Assembly: GCA_947444055.1 (NCBI GenBank) | Contig: CANEYR010000009.1 | Location: 31,717 to 95,716, forward strand | DNA: 64,000 bases | Direction: 5' to 3' | DNA from: Planctomycetota bacterium | GTDB lineage: Bacteria; Planctomycetota; UBA1135; UBA2386 | Shown here: positions 49,312 to 58,110 of the stretch, piece after piece | How positions within the stretch are numbered: the stretch's first letter is position 1 | How the letters are laid out: each line of letters starts with the position of its first letter | Program-made: the position numbers and the translations under genes | Notes under the pieces: model-generated | Told to the model about the DNA's origin: nothing | Databases searched by the model: none | What the model saw: the letters and a program-made list of their open reading frames with translations, nothing else

Positions 49312-51416
49312 CGCGGGAACGCTTCCGGCAAGCCACCGTCGACTGGCAGCACCGCACCGGTCGTCGGCGTGCGCGCACTGGCGAAGAACACCACCGCCTC
49401 GCCGACATGGCGCGGCAACACCGGCACCTTCAGCAGCGAGCGTTCGCGGTAGAACTCGCGCAGGCCCTGGCTGTCGAGTCCGCGCGCTTGCATGCGGCCG
49501 GGACCGACTTCCTGCCACAACTGACTCGGCACGTCGTCGTCGCCGAAGACGGCGTCAGCGTTGATGGCATTGACGCGCACTCCCAATTCCGCGAGCTCGA
49601 GTGCGGCGATGCGAGCCAACTGCAGCGCCGCCGCCTTGCTAGCCGAATAGGCGCCAAAGCCGGCCCCAGGTGCGAACACGTTCTTGCTGGCTTGCACGAC
49701 GATGCTGCCGCCGGTGCGCTGCGCACGGAACACCAACGCCGCTTCCTTCAACACGAGCATGGTGCCGGTGGTGTTGACCGCCATCACCTTCGCAAAGCGC
49801 TCGCAGTCCATCGCGTCGAGCCGACTGACGTGGGCGATGCCGGCGTTGGGGACCACGCAATCGACCCCGCCGAACGTCGAGCAGCACTGCGCGAAGAGGT
49901 CGGCAACCGCCTGCGGATCGGTGATGTCGGCGACGCCGGTGGCGAGCTGGCCGCGATGGCTGGCGAAGCGCTGGGCGACGACCGCGAGCCGAGCCGCGTC
50001 GACATCGGTAGCGAATACACAGGCACCGTTCTCGAGCAAGGCTTCGACGATGCCAGCCCCGATGGCGCCCGCCGCGCCCGTGACCAACGCCACCTGCCCG
50101 AGCAAGGGTGGATTCTTCACGGTGCCGAGCTTGGCGAGTTCCAACGGCCAGTACTCCATCTCGGCGAGGTCGCCGTCGGCCAACGGCACGTAGGTGCCGA
50201 GTGCATGCGCGCTGGCCTTCACCCGCAAGGTGTGCTCGGCAATGTCCGCGGCGATGCGCGCGGCCTTGCGACTTGGCTGCAGCGCCACCAAGCCAACCCC
50301 TTCGATCACCACGACAACGGGCATTGGGCTCAGCATGCGCTGCGACCACCGCACCGCGTGGGCGGCGTGATAACGGCCATAGGCAGCGACGTAGGCCGCT
50401 ACTTCACGGCGCAGCAAACCCGGATCGAGCACCACACTCTGCTTCACGAAGAGGTAGTGACCCTTGGTGCGGATCACGTGGTCTGGCGTGACTGGGTTGG
50501 TGGCACACAAGGCTGGCGCCGAGCCGTGCGCGGCGAACGCTGCGAGGTCGTCGTCGAGACGAGGTTCGGCAATCACTCGCTGCCAGACAGCGCCGACCAC
50601 GGTGTCCAACGACGTCGCCAAGGCGCCGCGCAGTACTGGCAAGACGCGCGCCAACAACGCCCGGCGTTCGGCCATTGGCAGCGGCGCCGGTTGACCGCCC
50701 AACATCGCCGGCACGCCACCGATGCGTTGGCGGATGTAGCGCTCGGCGCGGTCGACCAATTCGATCGTGCGTTCGTAGCTCTGCTTGGCGTCGTCACCGA
50801 ACGTGAACAAGCCGTGCTTCGCGAGCACGATGCCGCGGCAATGCGGTGCGCGCTCGAACGCCACCGCCACCGCCTTCGCCAGCGGAAAGCCAGGCATGAT
50901 CCACGGCAGCACCACGACGTCGTCGCCGAGGGCTGCCCGCACATGCACTTCGGGGTCCGGCTGATCGGTCAGCACCAAGATCGCGTTGGCGTGCGTGTGG
51001 TCGACGAACGTGTGCGGCAAGAAGGCATGCAGCAGCGTCTCGACCGATGGATTGGGCGCGCGGCTGTCCATCAGCGCCCCGCGCACGGCGTCCACCATCG
51101 CCTGATCGGGCAGTCGTTCGAGCGTGCGCAGCTCGCGCAACGGTTCGAGCCGCACAGCCGGCAGACCGCTGGGCTCGACGTCGGCAAGATCACTGCCACT
51201 GCCCTTTACGCACAGCACAGCAATCGATCGACCGAGCAAATCGCGCGCGGTGGTCTTCACCGACGTGTTGCCGCCACCGTGCAACACCAAGGTCGCATCG
51301 CGCCCGAGCAGCCGCGACGTGTAGACCCGCAGCGCCACGGCCTCACCGTGCTCGGCGTAGCGCGCCTTGTATTCGAGAGCTTCCGCGTCTTGCCAACGAC
51401 TCTGCATGAACGTCAC
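49308..51416 (-). CDS. bifunctional class II aldolase / short-chain dehydrogenase
   Basis: A 702-residue fusion. The N-terminal half (about 10-390) is class II aldolase/adducin-like: 'TLVLHGGGNTSVKT', 'LLHAFLPHTFVDHTHANAI' (zinc-binding histidines) and 'GIVLAKHGLFTFGDD'. The C-terminal half is a short-chain dehydrogenase with 'VALVTGAAGAIGAGIVEAL' (TG...GIG) and 'YSASKAAALQLARIAALELAELGVRVNAIN' (the YxxxK motif), preceded by a serine-bearing 'SIVVQASKN'. This architecture is known for rhamnulose-1-phosphate aldolase / lactaldehyde dehydrogenase proteins of deoxysugar degradation. It overlaps the ABC ATPase start by 4 nt and is the first gene of that operon, an uncommon combination for a degradation enzyme. 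Confidence 0.93.
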   Translation of the reverse strand: MTFMQSRWQDAEALEYKARYAEHGEAVALRVYTSRLLGRDATLVLHGGGNTSVKTTARDLLGRSIAVLCVKGSGSDLADVEPSGLPAVRLEPLRELRTLERLPDQAMVDAVRGALMDSRAPNPSVETLLHAFLPHTFVDHTHANAILVLTDQPDPEVHVRAALGDDVVVLPWIMPGFPLAKAVAVAFERAPHCRGIVLAKHGLFTFGDDAKQSYERTIELVDRAERYIRQRIGGVPAMLGGQPAPLPMAERRALLARVLPVLRGALATSLDTVVGAVWQRVIAEPRLDDDLAAFAAHGSAPALCATNPVTPDHVIRTKGHYLFVKQSVVLDPGLLRREVAAYVAAYGRYHAAHAVRWSQRMLSPMPVVVVIEGVGLVALQPSRKAARIAADIAEHTLRVKASAHALGTYVPLADGDLAEMEYWPLELAKLGTVKNPPLLGQVALVTGAAGAIGAGIVEALLENGACVFATDVDAARLAVVAQRFASHRGQLATGVADITDPQAVADLFAQCCSTFGGVDCVVPNAGIAHVSRLDAMDCERFAKVMAVNTTGTMLVLKEAALVFRAQRTGGSIVVQASKNVFAPGAGFGAYSASKAAALQLARIAALELAELGVRVNAINADAVFGDDDVPSQLWQEVGPGRMQARGLDSQGLREFYRERSLLKVPVLPRHVGEAVVFFASARTPTTGAVLPVDGGLPEAFPR

Positions 51417-51477
51417 CTAGCTGGCGCCGCGGTTGCGGCGCTCGACGGCCCTGACTCTGCCACAGCCACGGCTTGGA

Positions 51478-52455
51478 TCAACGCCGCCGTTCGGCGGGTT
51501 TCTGCGCGCGCAGGAACTCCAGCAACGTGGTCATGTCGCGCGGCAACGGCGCCTCAAAGCGCAACCGTTCCTGCGTCGCGGGGTGCGTCAACTCAAGCGC
51601 GATCGCGTGCAGACACTGGCGTCCAGGATGCGGCGCGCCCGCTGGCAACGACTCATGCTGGCGCTGCCGCGAACGGTAGACGCGGTCACCGACCAGCGAA
51701 TGCCCGATCGACGTCATGTGCACGCGAATTTGGTGCGTGCGGCCGGTCTTTGGCTGGCAGCGAACGTAGGCAAAGCCCGAGAGGCGCTCGATCACTTCAT
51801 AGAAGGTCGACGACTCGCGACCACCTTGATCGACCACCGTCATGCGATCGGGATGACGAGGGTCCGAAGCGATGGCCTTCTCGATCCAGTCACTCTGAAA
51901 GCGCGGCTCGCCGAACACGAGGCACCGATACTCCTTGTGCACTTCGCGTTCCTTCCATTGCACGCGCAGCGCTGCCATCGCGACCTCGGTCTTCGCGACC
52001 ACCATGACCCCGGTCGTGTCCCGGTCCAAGCGATGCACAATGCCGGGGCGCTCGACGTCCGGGGCACTCGGCAGGTCGCCAAAGCGAGCCCGCGCCCAAC
52101 TCGCAACGGTGTGCGCGACCACACTCGGATCCTCGGGCGGGTGCGCGGCAAGCCCCGCGGGCTTGTCGATGACACACAGCCACGGATCGTCGTAGAGCAC
52201 CGCGACTTCGGGCAGAGGCAGATCCGGCGTCAGCGGGTCGACCAACAGTTCCGCCAACGGCTCGAACTGCACTTCATCGCCTAGCTCAAGGAACATGCCT
52301 GGTTTCGCCCGGCGGCCAGCCACCCGCACCACACCGCGCTCGATCATGCGGCGGGCGACCGGCCGACTGCCGATCTCGGGCTGGTTCGCTAAGAAGACGT
52401 CCAGGCGGACCCCCAAGTCGGCAGGCGAAACGGTGCGTGCGAGGGGTGCCGACAT
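51478..52455 (-). CDS. RluA/RluD-family 23S rRNA pseudouridine synthase
   Basis: A protein of 325 residues from ATG 52455. An S4-like RNA-binding part (about 10-70, 'RLDVFLANQPEIGSRPVARRMIERGVVRVAGRRAKPG') precedes the catalytic domain. The active-site block 'PGIVHRLDRDTTGVMVVAKT' holds the catalytic Asp144; 'YVRCQPKTGRTHQIRVHM' and 'CLHAIALELTHP' are further family motifs. RluD isomerises uridines in 23S rRNA helix 69; the exact target cannot be told from sequence alone. It is divergent from the HD-GYP regulator gene. Confidence 0.9.
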   Translation of the reverse strand: MSAPLARTVSPADLGVRLDVFLANQPEIGSRPVARRMIERGVVRVAGRRAKPGMFLELGDEVQFEPLAELLVDPLTPDLPLPEVAVLYDDPWLCVIDKPAGLAAHPPEDPSVVAHTVASWARARFGDLPSAPDVERPGIVHRLDRDTTGVMVVAKTEVAMAALRVQWKEREVHKEYRCLVFGEPRFQSDWIEKAIASDPRHPDRMTVVDQGGRESSTFYEVIERLSGFAYVRCQPKTGRTHQIRVHMTSIGHSLVGDRVYRSRQRQHESLPAGAPHPGRQCLHAIALELTHPATQERLRFEAPLPRDMTTLLEFLRAQKPAERRR

Positions 52456-52589
52456 GGCGACCCAGATTCGTCGGCGGTCCGACTGGACGCAACCCTTCTT
52501 CTCGCGGCGAAGGCCTGGCCCGACCAATTCCACGACGCTGCACGACATTTGCATGGTCGCCAAGGCGCCATGTGAAGGCGCTAAGAACT

Positions 52590-52692
52590 CTCCACACTTT
52601 TTGCTCAAGCCTGTTGAGTCCCCTGAGAAGGTGTGGAGACTGCCCCCAGATGCGGCCCTCCGAGAACCCACGATCTCTCGAAAGTGAGATCG
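52590..52692 (+). promoter_or_regulatory. structured leader of the HD-GYP gene
   Basis: Between the divergent genes lie nested stems. CTCCACAC (52590-52597) pairs with GTGTGGAG (52631-52638), enclosing CTCAA (52604-52608)/TTGAG (52614-52618). A second stem is CGATCTC (52671-52677) with GAGATCG (52686-52692), which ends 11 bp before ATG 52704. All three are perfect. A structured 5' untranslated region or cis-regulatory element is plausible. It does not match the c-di-GMP riboswitch consensus I know. Confidence 0.4.
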
Positions 52693-52703
52693 GCGACCCA
52701 GAC

Positions 52704-53813
52704 ATGAGACCTCCTGAGGCTTCCAGTGCGTGGCGCCGACACCAGACGGCTGCCCCGCTCTCCCCCGATTGCCTGCCTAGCCGCCTTACCAACGGAGATT
52801 CCAAGACCGACTTGCATTGCAAACGCCAGCGGGTGCTGCTGGTTGACGACGAAGACGACGTGCTGCGCGGCCTCAGCCATGTGCTGGTCGGCGCTGGCTA
52901 CTTGGTGACCACCGCTACGTCGTTGCTGCAAGCCGTCTTGGTAATGCGCAGCGAACGCTTCGAACTGGTCTTGACGGACCTCTACTTGGGCGAGACCGAC
53001 CTCGGTGTCGAGATTGCCGCGGTGGCTCGCGAACGGCGCCCGCACACCCCCGTCATTGTGCTGACGGGTCGGCCGACCTTCGATGGCGCCCAAGAAGCGC
53101 TGCGCAGCCATGTCGCCGACATCGTCGCCAAACCGGTAGAGGCGTCGCTGCTGCTGGCGACCTGCCGACGAGTGATCCAGGAGACCGAGCTCGCGCGCCG
53201 CAATTCGGAGCTGGAATCCGTCAACCGCGTGCTCACCACGGTACTTCCCCGCACCATCGAGATGAAGGACCCCACGACCAGCGGCCACGCCGCGCGCGTG
53301 GTTGGCTACACCGACGTGCTCGCCAAGCGCTGTGCGGTGTCGACCGAAGATCGCGCCTCGCTGCGGCTTGCCGCCTTGCTGCACGACATCGGCAAGATCG
53401 GTGTTCCCGACCACATCCTCACCAAGCCAGGGGCGCTGACGACCGACGAGATGGACATCGTGAAGCGCCATCCCGCGATGGGTTACGAGGTCCTGTCCGA
53501 GCTGACGGAGCACGAGAACGTGCGCAACTGGGTCTATCAACATCACGAGCGCTGGGACGGCGCCGGCTATCCCAACGGCCTGGCGGGCGAGGAAGTCGCG
53601 TTGCCAGGGCGCATTCTGGTCCTGGCCGAGGTCTACGATGCGCTCGCCGAGCAGCGCAGCTACAAGCCCGCCTGGCCGATCGAAAAGATCGTGACCCTGT
53701 TCCGCGCGCAAGCCGGCACGCACTTTGACCCCGACCTGGCGCACTTGGTTGCCGACGGCCTCGAACGGTCGGGCAACCGCTTCTTCGCGCCACACGCGGA
53801 CCTGCTGTTCTGA
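52704..53813 (+). CDS. response regulator with HD-GYP domain
   Basis: A 369-residue protein from ATG 52704. The receiver (about 43-155) has the acidic cluster DDEDD (48-52), phospho-acceptor Asp92 in 'LVLTDLYLG' and Lys143 in 'VAKPVE'. The HD-GYP domain has His227-Asp228 ('LLHDIGKIGVPDHIL') and 'HHERWDGAGYPNGLAG' (the HHExxDGxGYP motif, His280-281, Asp285), with metal and GYP residues intact, so hydrolysis of cyclic di-GMP is likely. The first 40 residues are low-complexity and may not be translated. The regulator stands alone; its sensor is not adjacent. Confidence 0.92.
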   Translation: MRPPEASSAWRRHQTAAPLSPDCLPSRLTNGDSKTDLHCKRQRVLLVDDEDDVLRGLSHVLVGAGYLVTTATSLLQAVLVMRSERFELVLTDLYLGETDLGVEIAAVARERRPHTPVIVLTGRPTFDGAQEALRSHVADIVAKPVEASLLLATCRRVIQETELARRNSELESVNRVLTTVLPRTIEMKDPTTSGHAARVVGYTDVLAKRCAVSTEDRASLRLAALLHDIGKIGVPDHILTKPGALTTDEMDIVKRHPAMGYEVLSELTEHENVRNWVYQHHERWDGAGYPNGLAGEEVALPGRILVLAEVYDALAEQRSYKPAWPIEKIVTLFRAQAGTHFDPDLAHLVADGLERSGNRFFAPHADLLF

Positions 53814-53971
53814 AGGCGTCGGGTGGGATGCGACGGGGGCTTGGCAGATTGCTGTCGCGGCAGACAATCATGGCACGACAGCGTTGCCGGAAGCTAGGAT
53901 CCCGGCCCCCCGAATCCTGGGCGCCCAACCCCTCGGGCGCCCAGCTTGCCCCTGCCCCACCGATCAGCACG

Positions 53972-55969
53972 ATGCTTCCGACCTCGCTGCGAGCGCAGTT
54001 CTTGGCTTCCGTTTCCATTGGCATGTTGCTGACGCCAGCGGCGGCGCAACTATCCACCCAAAACGGCAACAAGCCGCCAGCGCCGCTGCCCGCTGGTTCG
54101 GGCGGCGCGGCCAAGGCGAGCCCCACCCGCGATGCCGGGATGGAAGGCCTGCCAACGTTCTTGAAACTCGTGCCAGGCGGCACCGTCGAAATCGGCATCG
54201 AGGCCGCAGAACTCGTCGACGCGGCCTGCCAAGTCGTAAGCCCGACACGGCCTGAGACAGCGGCCAAGTCGTCGGAGACCAAGGTCAAGGACGCCATGCG
54301 GCGATCGCTGTCGCTGCTCGGCCAGCGCACCGTCAACGTCGAGGCATTTTGGCTGGCGACGTGGCCGGTGAAGTGCTCGGAGTACGACACCTTCGTCGTC
54401 GCGCAGCGCAAGGCCGGCGCCAAGATCCGCCCGCCGTTCCTGCAATGGCGCGAAGGCTGCCCCGAGGACTTCACCAAGCGGCTGCCTGACATCAATCGCC
54501 TGTTCCCAAAGATGGACGATGGGCCGCTGCAATACTGGGATCGCCTCGGGGATGAGCTGCCCTACAACCTGAAGGATAAAGACGGCAAGTCGATCGTCGG
54601 CCACCCGGTGACCGGCGTCACTTGGAAGGACGCCAACGTCTTCGCGGCGGCAGTCGGCATGCGGTTGCCAACCGAACCCGAATGGACGCGCGCGGCCCGC
54701 GGCGATGGCAAGCACCTGTGGCCGCATGCGGTCGTCGGCGATGCGACGTCGGACCACTACAGCGAGCTGCTGCTCAAGCAACTGCAGATCTACAACTCGC
54801 GGGATCAGGTACTGAAGGCCGTCGGCACCGTGAAGGGTGCCGTCGGGCCCTTCGGCCACGTCGACATGTTTGGCCAAGTCTGGCAAATGGTCGGCACGCT
54901 TGGCTTCCGCCCGATCAACGGCGTCGAAGCGCTGGCCAACGAGTGGAAGGCGCTGCAAAAGGACAAGGTCGGCGCCTTGGTGACCGGTCAGCCAGAATGG
55001 AAAGACGACCGGGCCATCGGCAAGGGCGGGTCGTTCCTGTCGTCGGGCGAACCCATTCAATTGCTGATCGATGCGCGCGCGCCGATGCAGACGAACGACG
55101 TCTTGGATGGCCTCGGCTTCCGCTTGGCGAAGAGCATGCGGCCCGGCTACGACGTGCTCTATTCGATGGTGCGCGGCTTCTACAACAAGAGCCCGTTCGC
55201 GACGGACCAGGACGTCAACCTGGCGGCGCAAATCGGCGGCGAACGGTATGAAGTCGGCGCCGATGGCTTCCCGACCGATTACCAGGCGGTGTCGTTCGCG
55301 CCTGTAAACTGGCTGACCAAAGAGAAGAACATCGACCTGGCGAAGCTGCTCGAATCGAGCCAGACCAAGCCAGTCCTCATCGGCACCCTCGTCACGCGCA
55401 GCGCCATGTTGGAGCCAGTCGCCCCGGCAGGGCTGTATTCGGTGCTCTTCCGCAAGGCTGGCGTGCCGAAGGAACTGGTCGACGCCATCAAGCAGGGAGC
55501 CAAGGAACTGAGCAAGGGCAACCCCAAGGGGGATGAGCCCGCCGAAGGCGATGGCGGCAAGGACAAGGGCGACAAGTCGAAGAAGGTTGGCTGGCGCGAA
55601 GTGATCGCCCGGTTTGGCCTGACCGAGAAGGACCTCGAGGGCAAGGACGCATTGGATGGCAAGATCAGCTTCGTGCGCGTCGACACCGTCGAAGTCGCGA
55701 TCGAGCACGACTGGTTCTTGCTGCACGGCAACGAAGGCAAAGTGGTCGCGGCGTGGCGCGCGACGGCCGAGAAGCCCGCTACCGGAGCCCCCATTCCCAG
55801 TGAGTTCGTCATCGAGCCCAATGCCGCGGGCAAGCTGCTGGCGAAGATGCACTTCGCGATGCCGTTGGCGTCAACCAACGAGAAGCGAGTGGTCGACTTC
55901 CACCTGCACGTGACGCTCGACCTCGCCGCACCGGCCGCAGACAAGCCCTGGCGCCTGCCCGTCAAGTGA
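53972..55969 (+). CDS. exported FGE-like (SUMF1) protein, cysteines lost
   Basis: A protein of 665 residues from ATG 53972 with a signal peptide (..FLASVSIGMLLTPAAAQ). The FGE-sulfatase fold is recognisable in 'KLVPGGTVEIGIEA', 'VNVEAFWLATWPVKCSEYD', 'HPVTGVTWKDANVFAAAVGMRLPTEPEWTRAARGD', 'GHVDMFGQVWQMV' and 'GKGGSFLSSGEPIQLLIDAR'. After GGS there is no cysteine, so the copper-dependent oxidase activity of true FGE should be absent; a binding role is more likely. A charged Lys/Asp/Glu-rich linker (about 525-545) leads to a C-terminal beta-type domain of about 110 residues. Alone, followed by a GC-rich hairpin at 55987-56010. Confidence 0.8.
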   Translation: MLPTSLRAQFLASVSIGMLLTPAAAQLSTQNGNKPPAPLPAGSGGAAKASPTRDAGMEGLPTFLKLVPGGTVEIGIEAAELVDAACQVVSPTRPETAAKSSETKVKDAMRRSLSLLGQRTVNVEAFWLATWPVKCSEYDTFVVAQRKAGAKIRPPFLQWREGCPEDFTKRLPDINRLFPKMDDGPLQYWDRLGDELPYNLKDKDGKSIVGHPVTGVTWKDANVFAAAVGMRLPTEPEWTRAARGDGKHLWPHAVVGDATSDHYSELLLKQLQIYNSRDQVLKAVGTVKGAVGPFGHVDMFGQVWQMVGTLGFRPINGVEALANEWKALQKDKVGALVTGQPEWKDDRAIGKGGSFLSSGEPIQLLIDARAPMQTNDVLDGLGFRLAKSMRPGYDVLYSMVRGFYNKSPFATDQDVNLAAQIGGERYEVGADGFPTDYQAVSFAPVNWLTKEKNIDLAKLLESSQTKPVLIGTLVTRSAMLEPVAPAGLYSVLFRKAGVPKELVDAIKQGAKELSKGNPKGDEPAEGDGGKDKGDKSKKVGWREVIARFGLTEKDLEGKDALDGKISFVRVDTVEVAIEHDWFLLHGNEGKVVAAWRATAEKPATGAPIPSEFVIEPNAAGKLLAKMHFAMPLASTNEKRVVDFHLHVTLDLAAPAADKPWRLPVK

Positions 55970-56078
55970 GCGGCGGCAGCGCCCCCGCACGGAAAGCGGG
56001 CGCGGCGCTTGCAATCAAGGCGGCAGATGGCGAGAGAAGGGCGCAGCCATTCTCTCCCCTCGTTTCCCTGAGGACGCC

Positions 56079-56645
56079 GTGACTGCTCCGTTCCATCCCG
56101 ACGCCAAGGCCCGCATCAACAGCAAGGCGCAGGCCGCCTTTTTCGTTCAAGACTACGCGGGTCGCACGACCATCGATGGCGTGCACATCCTCGAGCTCAA
56201 GCGCTTCAACGATGACGGCGGCGCCATCACCGAGCTCGGTCGCCTAGTAGCTGGCATGCACGCGCAGTTGCCTGGCTTCGAATGCAAGCAGCTCAACTAC
56301 TCGGAGATGGAGCCTGGCGCGATCAAGGCGTTCCACATGCACCATCGCCAGACCGACGTGTGGTACGTGCCGCCGTGCGACAAGCTGCTTCTAGTGCTGC
56401 ACGATTGCCGCGCCGGTTCGCCGAGTGAAGGCAAGACGATGCGCTTCGTGCTCGGCGACGGCAAAGATCGCTTGGTTCGCATTCCACCAGGCGTCGCGCA
56501 CGGGGCGAGCAACATCGGGCAGGCCACCGGACGCATCATCTACATGGTCGATGTGCAGTTTTCGATCACGCCGGGCGAATGTGATGAAGGTCGGCTGCCG
56601 TGGGACTATCTCGGCGCGGACATCTGGGAGCTCGTGCGCGGCTGA
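56079..56645 (+). CDS. RmlC-like dTDP-4-dehydrorhamnose 3,5-epimerase family protein
   Basis: A protein of 188 residues from GTG 56079, supported by GAGGA six bases upstream. It is a cupin-type protein with the blocks 'AFHMHHRQTDVWYVPPCDKLLLVLHDCR' (quoted in pieces: KAFHMHHRQTDVWYV; DKLLLVLHD), 'LVRIPPGVAHGASNIG' and 'GECDEGRLPWDYLGADIW', the signature set of RfbC/RmlC epimerases, which convert dTDP-4-keto-6-deoxyglucose in deoxyhexose synthesis. The typical catalytic His of the 'H.H..Q.D' pair is present. No other rhamnose genes are in the window. It precedes the convergent cardiolipin synthase by 13 bp. Confidence 0.85.
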   Translation: MTAPFHPDAKARINSKAQAAFFVQDYAGRTTIDGVHILELKRFNDDGGAITELGRLVAGMHAQLPGFECKQLNYSEMEPGAIKAFHMHHRQTDVWYVPPCDKLLLVLHDCRAGSPSEGKTMRFVLGDGKDRLVRIPPGVAHGASNIGQATGRIIYMVDVQFSITPGECDEGRLPWDYLGADIWELVRG

Positions 56646-56658
56646 CCGCTCTGGCCAA

Positions 56659-58110
56659 TCACAAGATCGGCGATAGCAAGCCGCACAGCGCATCGAGCGC
56701 ACGCGACAATGGCTTGCTCGGCAGGTCGGCGCGGCTGATGCGGCGAAAGCGCTGTCGGCGAGCAGCCAGCGTCGCCAGCACTTCGCTGACGAACCGCGGG
56801 GCATCGATCACAACCGCGGCGATCTCAAAGTTGAGGTGCGCGCTGCGCAAGTCCATGTTGGCGCTGCCGATCACCGCCGTCTTGCCGTCGACGACCAGCA
56901 CCTTGGCGTGGTTGTACTCGTCGATGGACTCAAAGACCTGGATGCCCGCCGCCAGTAGCTTGCGATAGTGGCTGCGCTGGGCGTGATAGAGGATGGCCGC
57001 CTCCGTGGGCTGACCATTGGTCGCCACACACACCGCCACACCGCGCGCCGCGGCGAGCTGCAGTGCAAACAGCAACGTGCTCGGCAACAGCAGGTACGGC
57101 GAGTTCAGTTCGATCGAATGTTCGGCTTCACCGATCGCCTGCACGACGGCAAACCACAGGTCCGACTCTTCTCGATCGGGGCCCGAACACACGATCCCCA
57201 CGCTGTCCGCGCCAACCGCCTGCGGCAGCGTGAACGTGTCGGCGAGCACTTCCTCGGTAGCAGTGCACCAATCCTCGACGAAGACGTCCTGCAAACGATC
57301 GACGACGGGGCCGCGCAAACCGAGCATCGCATCGAGCCACACGCGCTGGTCGCTGGTGCGGTCGGTGAAGTACTCATTGCCGATGTTGCGGCCACCAAGG
57401 AAGGCCACTTCGCCATCGACGACCAACAGTTTGCGGTGATTGCGCAGGTTGACCGTGAACGGCCGTCGCCGCCATAGCAGAGGCATGAACGACTCGGCCC
57501 GCCCGCCCGCGGCGCGCAGGGGAGCCAAGTGCGCAGCCTCAAGGCCGAAGCTGCCGATCGCGTCGTAGAGCAACCGCACGGCTGTGCCATTGCGGCTGGC
57601 TCGCGTCAACAAGGCCAAGAACTGCAACCCCGCCGCATCGGGGCGAAAGATGTAGACGACGCAGTGCACGTGCCGACGAGCGCCGAGAATGGCCGCCGTT
57701 GCCGCCGCCAGAAACTGCTCGCCAGTCGGCAACCACGTCAGCTCGTTGCCCGCCACCAACCCAAAGCCATCGGTGCCTGCCAACAACGAAGCGAGTCCGG
57801 GTCGCGCGGGTTCGGCGGCTGCTGCCGTGGCGTCGCGTGATCGCCAGCCCCGCACGCGGGCGCCGCGGGTGCGCATTCGCCGCAAGCGCCGCAACTGCAG
57901 CCGACGCGGCAGCAAGTAGTAGAGCAACAGCCCGATCCACGGCGCGGCCAGGATCACAACCATCCACAGCAACGTGCTCGCTGGAGAACCGCCGCGAACG
58001 AGCACGCGGTAGACGAAGACCACCGACAACAACTCGCCAAGCAGCGCGATCGCAACCACGACCGCGTGCCAGGATCCGGCCGGTTCGATCGCCGGCAGCG
58101 CCAGCATCAC
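56659..58110 (-). CDS. cardiolipin synthase (phospholipase D family)
   Basis: A protein of 483 residues. Two N-terminal membrane helices (about 17-37 and 45-67) precede a double PLD domain. First HKD: His225, Lys227, Asp232 in 'NHRKLLVVDGEVAFLGG'; second: His401, Lys403, Asp408 in 'NHAKVLVVDGKTAVIGSANMD'. Both motifs are complete, so the enzyme should be active, forming cardiolipin from phosphatidylglycerol at the membrane. The start overlaps the stop of a lipoprotein gene by 4 nt, so the two are coupled. Confidence 0.95.
   Translation of the reverse strand: MMLALPAIEPAGSWHAVVVAIALLGELLSVVFVYRVLVRGGSPASTLLWMVVILAAPWIGLLLYYLLPRRLQLRRLRRMRTRGARVRGWRSRDATAAAAEPARPGLASLLAGTDGFGLVAGNELTWLPTGEQFLAAATAAILGARRHVHCVVYIFRPDAAGLQFLALLTRASRNGTAVRLLYDAIGSFGLEAAHLAPLRAAGGRAESFMPLLWRRRPFTVNLRNHRKLLVVDGEVAFLGGRNIGNEYFTDRTSDQRVWLDAMLGLRGPVVDRLQDVFVEDWCTATEEVLADTFTLPQAVGADSVGIVCSGPDREESDLWFAVVQAIGEAEHSIELNSPYLLLPSTLLFALQLAAARGVAVCVATNGQPTEAAILYHAQRSHYRKLLAAGIQVFESIDEYNHAKVLVVDGKTAVIGSANMDLRSAHLNFEIAAVVIDAPRFVSEVLATLAARRQRFRRISRADLPSKPLSRALDALCGLLSPIL

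Noticed and set aside
52456..52703. c-di-GMP (GEMM) riboswitch before the HD-GYP gene
   Set aside because: Stems are present, but the conserved GEMM loop and bulge sequences known to me are not found, so it is listed only as an unclassified leader.
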